64,000 bases of DNA from Bradyrhizobium oligotrophicum S58. Its GTDB lineage: Bacteria > Pseudomonadota > Alphaproteobacteria > Rhizobiales > Xanthobacteraceae. Where the stretch lies: assembly GCF_000344805.1 (NCBI RefSeq), contig NC_020453.1:1054001-1118000 (forward strand), given 5' to 3'. The first letter of the stretch is position 1. Every line of letters starts with the position of its first letter. A program made the position numbers and the translations under genes. This document shows positions 25,817-64,000 of the stretch, piece after piece. Below the pieces are notes generated by a model, which saw nothing but the letters and a program-made list of their open reading frames with translations, made no database searches and had not been told where the DNA came from.

Positions 25817-26315
25817 GGCGTAACCACTGTGCGCATTGAGTTTGCCAGAAAGTCCGAGGCCTGAGCCGCTCCCACGGTTGCCGACGGGGGCGCGACGCTC
25901 GCGTCGAACAATTAGTACGGTCGGTCTCCAGCTTGGCGATCTGGTCTTCGTGGGCTTCGCCTTCGATTTCGCACCCGCAACCCATCTCGTCAGTATCGTC
26001 AAGAGTTTTTCGGCGTACGAAGTTTGGACGTCATAGCCGAACGAGGAACGGCGCAGACACGCGCCAATGGCCGCACCGCTCGAAACTGGCACTACGTCGA
26101 CCTGTCGAGGAAAGCCGACGTCCGTTTGTCCCCGTTCAGTTCGCCGGTTTAACCGGCGGCATTCTTGCATTTTGGCGCACCGCCGCAAGGATGAAACCCC
26201 GAACGATTAAATTTAGGCCTGTCGTTCAGGAAAGCGCAAACCCTTACGTCAGTCTACTGCCTCCGGGATCGCGGGTTCTGCTAACGTCCGTGCAAACGGT
26301 GGATGGAGCAGGCGA
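25817..26315. other. Intergenic region before the recombinase
   Basis: No convincing gene was found in this 499-bp stretch. It contains two dyads: CGACGC-TC-GCGTCG at 25893-25906, soon after the transporter operon, and CGCCGGT-TTA-ACCGGCG at 26142-26158. The second lies 158 bp before the recombinase start and could be a regulatory or recombination site. Confidence 0.45.
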
Positions 26316-27938
26316 ATGGCATCGGGAAAGCACGCCGTCGCCCCGGCAGACTGTCGAGCAGCCGCGCAATATCTTCGCGTCTCAACTGAATCGCAGAAGT
26401 ACTCGATCGAGAACCAAGCGGCGGCGATCGCAGCCTATGCCGCGCGCCGAGGCATTGAAATTGTCGAAACCTATGCCGACCGCGGCCGCAGCGGTGTTAG
26501 CGTAGCAGGTCGGGATGCACTGAAGCGGCTCATCGCCGAGGTAGAGCTGGGCCGTTCGGATTATCAATGCATTCTCGTCTACGATGTCAGTCGCTGGGGG
26601 CGATTTCAGGATGTCGACGAGAGTGCCTACTACGAGTTCATCTGCAAGCGTGCTGGGATCAAAATCCAATACTGCGCCGATGAATTCGAAAATGATGGAA
26701 GCATGGCGTCCGCCGTTCTCAAGAACATCAAGCGGCTTGCAGCGGCTGACTACAGCCGCCAACTGTCAAAAAAGGTCTTTCTCGGACACAGCCGGATCGC
26801 CAGTCAGGGCTATTGGCGCGGAGGCCCCGCCCCCTACGGATTGCGACGACAGTTGGTTGACGAGCGGGGCCGCTCCAAGGGTATCCTCCAGAGCGGTGAT
26901 CGCAAGAGTCTCAAAACCGACCGGACGCTGCTAGTGCCGGGTCCTAAGCGGGAGATTAGGATAGTCGAGCGCGTCTTCGAGTTATTTGTCAACGGCAACA
27001 GAAGTCGAACGGAGATTGCAGCCGATCTGAATGCGAAGGGTGTTCGCAATGCCCGGGGTAGGCGTTGGAGCATGCTGACGATCAACAACGTCCTTAACAA
27101 CGAGGCCTATCTCGGCCATATCGTATTCAACCGCCGGTCCGCCAAGCTCGGTGAACGAGCGGTCCACAACCCTCCCGAGATGTGGATCAGGCACAAGGAT
27201 GCCCTAGCACCGATTATCAGGCCACACCTGTTCGAGCGAGCGAAGAAGAAGCTCCGAGAGCTCGAGTGCGGCCGGACGCGTACCGACAAGGAGTTGCTTG
27301 ATATTCTGAAGGATCTCCTGCGGCGCGAAGGCCGCCTCACCATGAAGTGTATCATAATGGCGAAGGGGGTGCCGAATTGCTCGGTCTACGCTCGGCGTTT
27401 CGGCTCCCTGGACGAGGCCTACCGACGGATCGGCTATCGACCCCATGTCCGGTATAGGTTCAAGGAGGTACAGGCACATATCCAGAATATCATTCACACG
27501 CTGGCCGAGCAGATCAGTGCGGATCTTGAGGGGCGGGGGCGGCGGGTCGCCTTCATGCCAGAATTATGTCTATTGACGCTGAATGGTGATGTCACTGTCA
27601 GTCTGGCGGTTGCGCGCGCCGTGAAGGACGGCAGTAACGGCGCACGGGCGGCACGTCGGTGGGAGCTGCGTAAGATGCACTTCACGAGGTCTAATTTTAC
27701 GATCGTGGCGCGTATGGATGCCCGCAATACGGCGGTAGTGGATTATTTTCTTCTTCCCACCGCCAATTTGCCGGTAAGCAAGAAGGATCATCGAACTCGA
27801 ATATCAGAGCGCTTCTTCGGCGAGTTTCGCTGCGCAGACCTTCAGGAATTGATGGTTCGTCTTGTGAGCCGTATCCCGAAAGTAGCGGATCATCGGGTGT
27901 CTGCAGGTCGCAGGAGGAGTTCGGGGTCTCCGGCCTGA
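26316..27938 (+). CDS. Large serine recombinase (resolvase/integrase type)
   Basis: This 540-residue site-specific recombinase has the catalytic domain at the N-terminus (AAQYLRVSTESQKYSIENQ, nucleophile Ser23; VYDVSRWGRF with conserved Arg). A Recombinase domain follows (VERVFELFVNGNRSRTEIAADLNAKG to NNEAYLGHIVFNRR). The C-terminal 220 residues lack CxxC pairs, so the usual zinc ribbon is not visible. Instead there is a helix-rich part with VYARRFGSLDEAYRRIGY, seen in some rhizobial recombinases (from memory). GGAG lies 7 bp before the ATG. It would integrate, excise or invert DNA, but no element boundaries or cargo genes could be defined. Confidence 0.9.
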   Translation: MASGKHAVAPADCRAAAQYLRVSTESQKYSIENQAAAIAAYAARRGIEIVETYADRGRSGVSVAGRDALKRLIAEVELGRSDYQCILVYDVSRWGRFQDVDESAYYEFICKRAGIKIQYCADEFENDGSMASAVLKNIKRLAAADYSRQLSKKVFLGHSRIASQGYWRGGPAPYGLRRQLVDERGRSKGILQSGDRKSLKTDRTLLVPGPKREIRIVERVFELFVNGNRSRTEIAADLNAKGVRNARGRRWSMLTINNVLNNEAYLGHIVFNRRSAKLGERAVHNPPEMWIRHKDALAPIIRPHLFERAKKKLRELECGRTRTDKELLDILKDLLRREGRLTMKCIIMAKGVPNCSVYARRFGSLDEAYRRIGYRPHVRYRFKEVQAHIQNIIHTLAEQISADLEGRGRRVAFMPELCLLTLNGDVTVSLAVARAVKDGSNGARAARRWELRKMHFTRSNFTIVARMDARNTAVVDYFLLPTANLPVSKKDHRTRISERFFGEFRCADLQELMVRLVSRIPKVADHRVSAGRRRSSGSPA

Positions 27939-28333
27939 TCGGCATGCCTTGCAAGCCTGCGATCCTACGTCAATGAACGATCATTTGAACCCGCCTGACG
28001 GGTGCGAAGGATGCCGATTGGTCTGTGCAACACGACTGGATGGGGCCGCAGCGTGTAAGGCGCGACGGCTGGTACTTGGAAGCGATATTGCCAGCCGAAC
28101 GTCGATCTCGGTTGTCCAAGACTGGACAGAGCGTCGGCGGGGCATTGATCTCTGGTTCGGCGACGCGGCAGCTCCCACCGGTTTCAATTGCGATGCGCGG
28201 TCCGTAAGGATGGTAGCGAGCTCAGGCGGTCCCTATTTGCGGTCGAAGTGATTCAGAGTTCGACGTATGCGCTTGGGTATTCGGCGTTCAAGCAGGCTCT
28301 GACTGGGCCCCTCTCACTCCTGGTTGGGTTCTC
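27939..28333. other. Intergenic region after the recombinase
   Basis: This 395-bp stretch lies between the convergent ends of the recombinase gene and the exporter gene. Only short frames without recognisable products are present, and no clear terminator hairpin with a T run was seen. Confidence 0.5.
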
Positions 28334-30091
28334 TCATTCATGCCTTCTAGATGACTGTGCTGACCACATCGCGCAATAGCGGCCACCTAGCGCGAGCAAA
28401 GAGGTGTGCGTTCCTCTTTCGATAATTCGCCCGTGATCGAGTACGAGAATTTCATCGGCATGACACACGCTCGAAAGTCGGTGTGCGATGATCAAGGTGC
28501 TTGCTCCCGCAGAAACGTCCGACAAACTCTTCTCGACCGCCTTTTCGGTCTCGGAGTCAAGCGACGACGTCGCCTCGTCGAAGACAAAAAGTCTCGGCCG
28601 CCGCAAGACCGCTCGCGCTATGGCTACGCGCTGTCTCTCGCCACCCGAAAGTCGGATGCCTCGCTCTCCCACTTTGGTGTCCCAGCCGTTTGGTAGCCGT
28701 GCGATAAGCGGCTCAAGTCCGGCGAGCGTGCCCGCCTCCGCAACTTCAATGGTCGAAGACAGAGGAGAGGCCACGAGTATATTGTTTGCAATAGTATCGT
28801 TGTAGAGGAAGCAGTCCTGCGGCACTACCGCAACGGCACTCCTGAGAGCGGTCAGATCCATTTGATCCGAGGGAATGCCGCCGATCAATATTCGGCCCGC
28901 ATGTGGATCAAACAAGCGACAGATGAGGCGCCAGATCGTCGATTTTCCCGAGCCGCTGAGGCCGACGATTGCAATCGTCTCTCCGGGCCTAATCTCGAAA
29001 CTCAAGTCGTGGACGACCTGGCGCCGGGGTTCGTAGCCGAATGAAACCTTTTCGAGTTGAACCGTGAAGTGGTTGTCCTTGAGTGAAAGGTCCCGATTAT
29101 CGATCGAAAGTGCCTCTTTTTCGTGATCCAGCAGTTCTGCCAACCTCGTGAGATTGCCTATCCCCTGGATTAAATCACGGGAAGCGAAGCTCAGGCGTTC
29201 AATCGGGCTGACGATTTGCAAGATGTATGCATGTGCCAGAACGAAGTCGCCGGTCGTAAGTGCGCCGGTAGACACTCGATAGGCGACCAACAAAAGGTAA
29301 AGGCCCGTTGTTGCAGCGAAAAGAAACACCAGTTGCTGATGATTGGTGTGCTGAGAGCGAAAGAAGGCCAGCCAGCTCTTTTCGCCTTTTGCAAGGACAT
29401 CATCGACTTTTTTGCCGATCAGGTCGCTGGTCCCAAACAGTCGCGAAATCTCCTGGCCTATGAGGGCGTCTGTCACAATGCCGACAGCTTCTGCGTCAGC
29501 CTCCACGGCCTTACGTTGAATGGCGACCCGGCTCTCTAGCCCTCGACGGAAAAGCAGGCCATAGCTAATTCCGAAAACAAGCAGAAGTAGGAGCAGGTCG
29601 AGCCGCTCCAAGACAATAAGGACGACCAGGATGGAGAGTCCTTGGAGGACGGCAGGAGCGATTCCGAACGTGAGGGCCCCCAGAACTGAGCGCAAGCCGT
29701 TCAGTCCTTCCGAAACAGTTTGTATCGTTTCTCCGGTCTTATGCGAAAGATAGAACCGAGACGGCAGGTTCAGCAGGTGGTCATATGTCTCGTTCGCGAT
29801 GCTCCGTCGCAAGGCGCGCCAAAGCTGACCGAAATTCAGAGTCTGCGCGGCGGTCGCACCGCGGCTCAGCTCCACCGCGCATACGTATAGCCCGATCGCC
29901 CATGCAGCAGTCGTAAAGTCCTTTGTTACGAGCTCATTCACCGCTTCTCTAATGGCAAGCGGGCTGATTGCAGGAACAACCGAGGCGAGAATGATCCAGG
30001 TCGCGCCCTGTAGCAATCCATTGCGTAGCTGAGCTGATTCAAGTTTGCGCAATGATCTCCAGGTCAGTTTTAGCTCTTTCGCATGGCGCAT
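28334..30091 (-). CDS. ABC exporter, fused transmembrane and ATPase domains
   Basis: This 585-residue half-transporter of the ABCB/MsbA/Atm1 class has six predicted transmembrane helices (about 1-310) followed by an ATPase domain with Walker A GLSGSGKST, the signature LSGGERQRVAIARA, Walker B LFVFDEATSSLD and the H-loop IIAHRLSS. The coupling region LLNLPSRFYLSHKTGE is typical of Atm1-like exporters. It lies 146 bp downstream of the NRPS gene on the same strand, which suggests it exports the peptide product. It has no peptidase domain. A lipid or heavy-metal-conjugate function cannot be excluded on sequence alone. Confidence 0.9.
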   Translation of the reverse strand: MRHAKELKLTWRSLRKLESAQLRNGLLQGATWIILASVVPAISPLAIREAVNELVTKDFTTAAWAIGLYVCAVELSRGATAAQTLNFGQLWRALRRSIANETYDHLLNLPSRFYLSHKTGETIQTVSEGLNGLRSVLGALTFGIAPAVLQGLSILVVLIVLERLDLLLLLLVFGISYGLLFRRGLESRVAIQRKAVEADAEAVGIVTDALIGQEISRLFGTSDLIGKKVDDVLAKGEKSWLAFFRSQHTNHQQLVFLFAATTGLYLLLVAYRVSTGALTTGDFVLAHAYILQIVSPIERLSFASRDLIQGIGNLTRLAELLDHEKEALSIDNRDLSLKDNHFTVQLEKVSFGYEPRRQVVHDLSFEIRPGETIAIVGLSGSGKSTIWRLICRLFDPHAGRILIGGIPSDQMDLTALRSAVAVVPQDCFLYNDTIANNILVASPLSSTIEVAEAGTLAGLEPLIARLPNGWDTKVGERGIRLSGGERQRVAIARAVLRRPRLFVFDEATSSLDSETEKAVEKSLSDVSAGASTLIIAHRLSSVCHADEILVLDHGRIIERGTHTSLLALGGRYCAMWSAQSSRRHE

Positions 30092-30237
30092 CTGCTATAG
30101 CGTTCTTGCTTTGGCGAATTGAGGTCGTATGGCATCAACATTGGCTGTGGAGCACAAGTTTCTGCAGTGAAGCTCGTCAAAGTGACAGCTGGTACAGGAG
30201 CGTCGACCCGGATCAATGTCTTTGGAGTAGCCAACGA

Positions 30238-64000
<33,763 letters not shown>

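Overview
The window is GC-rich DNA. Its gene families and style (a fused LivHM permease, rhizobial-type hypothetical proteins, several GntR/SorC-controlled ABC operons) suggest an alphaproteobacterium of the Hyphomicrobiales, probably Bradyrhizobium-like. The genus is an inference, since no rRNA or other marker gene is present. No tRNA, rRNA, CRISPR array or intact insertion sequence was seen.

Layout. (1) 1-6.8 kb: a minus-strand operon encoding a branched-chain-amino-acid-type ABC transporter (binding protein, LivG, LivF, fused LivHM) that ends in an amidase cut by the left edge. A SorC-family regulator is divergent. (2) 6.9-12.7 kb: a compact minus-strand operon for phosphonate biosynthesis: PEP mutase, O-methyltransferase-like protein, phosphonopyruvate decarboxylase, DMT exporter and a PhnY-like phosphonoacetaldehyde dehydrogenase. 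It predicts the path PEP to phosphonopyruvate to phosphonoacetaldehyde to phosphonoacetate, with a methylation and export. (3) 13-19.7 kb: single genes, namely two hypothetical proteins, two class I methyltransferases, a GntR/UTRA regulator and an orphan NMT1/SsuA-type binding protein, separated by long gene-free stretches. (4) 19.7-25.8 kb: a PhnF-like regulator divergent from an ABC operon of Ugp type (binding protein, calcineurin-like phosphodiesterase, ATPase, two permeases). A perfect 12-bp palindrome lies in the shared promoter region. (5) 26.3-27.9 kb: a large serine recombinase without a visible zinc ribbon. (6) 28.3-64 kb: an ABC exporter preceded by one giant non-ribosomal peptide synthetase gene that fills the right half of the window and runs off the right edge.

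The NRPS shows 11,253 residues in one open frame: ten C-A-T modules (the first C domain cut by the edge), one N-methyltransferase domain and a terminal thioesterase. Reading the adenylation pockets by the GrsA positions gives, in order, X-X-Tyr-?-(N-Me)Thr-Gly-Gly-X-Gly-Ser. X is a pocket in which the usual Asp235 has moved to position 236, as in beta-amino-acid domains. The modules are near-identical outside the A-domain cores, so the gene looks built by recent module duplication plus swapping of the specificity cores.

The phosphonate operon and the NRPS are separate biosynthetic loci. The PhnF-like operon between them suggests uptake of an organophosphorus compound, but nothing in the sequence ties the three together directly.
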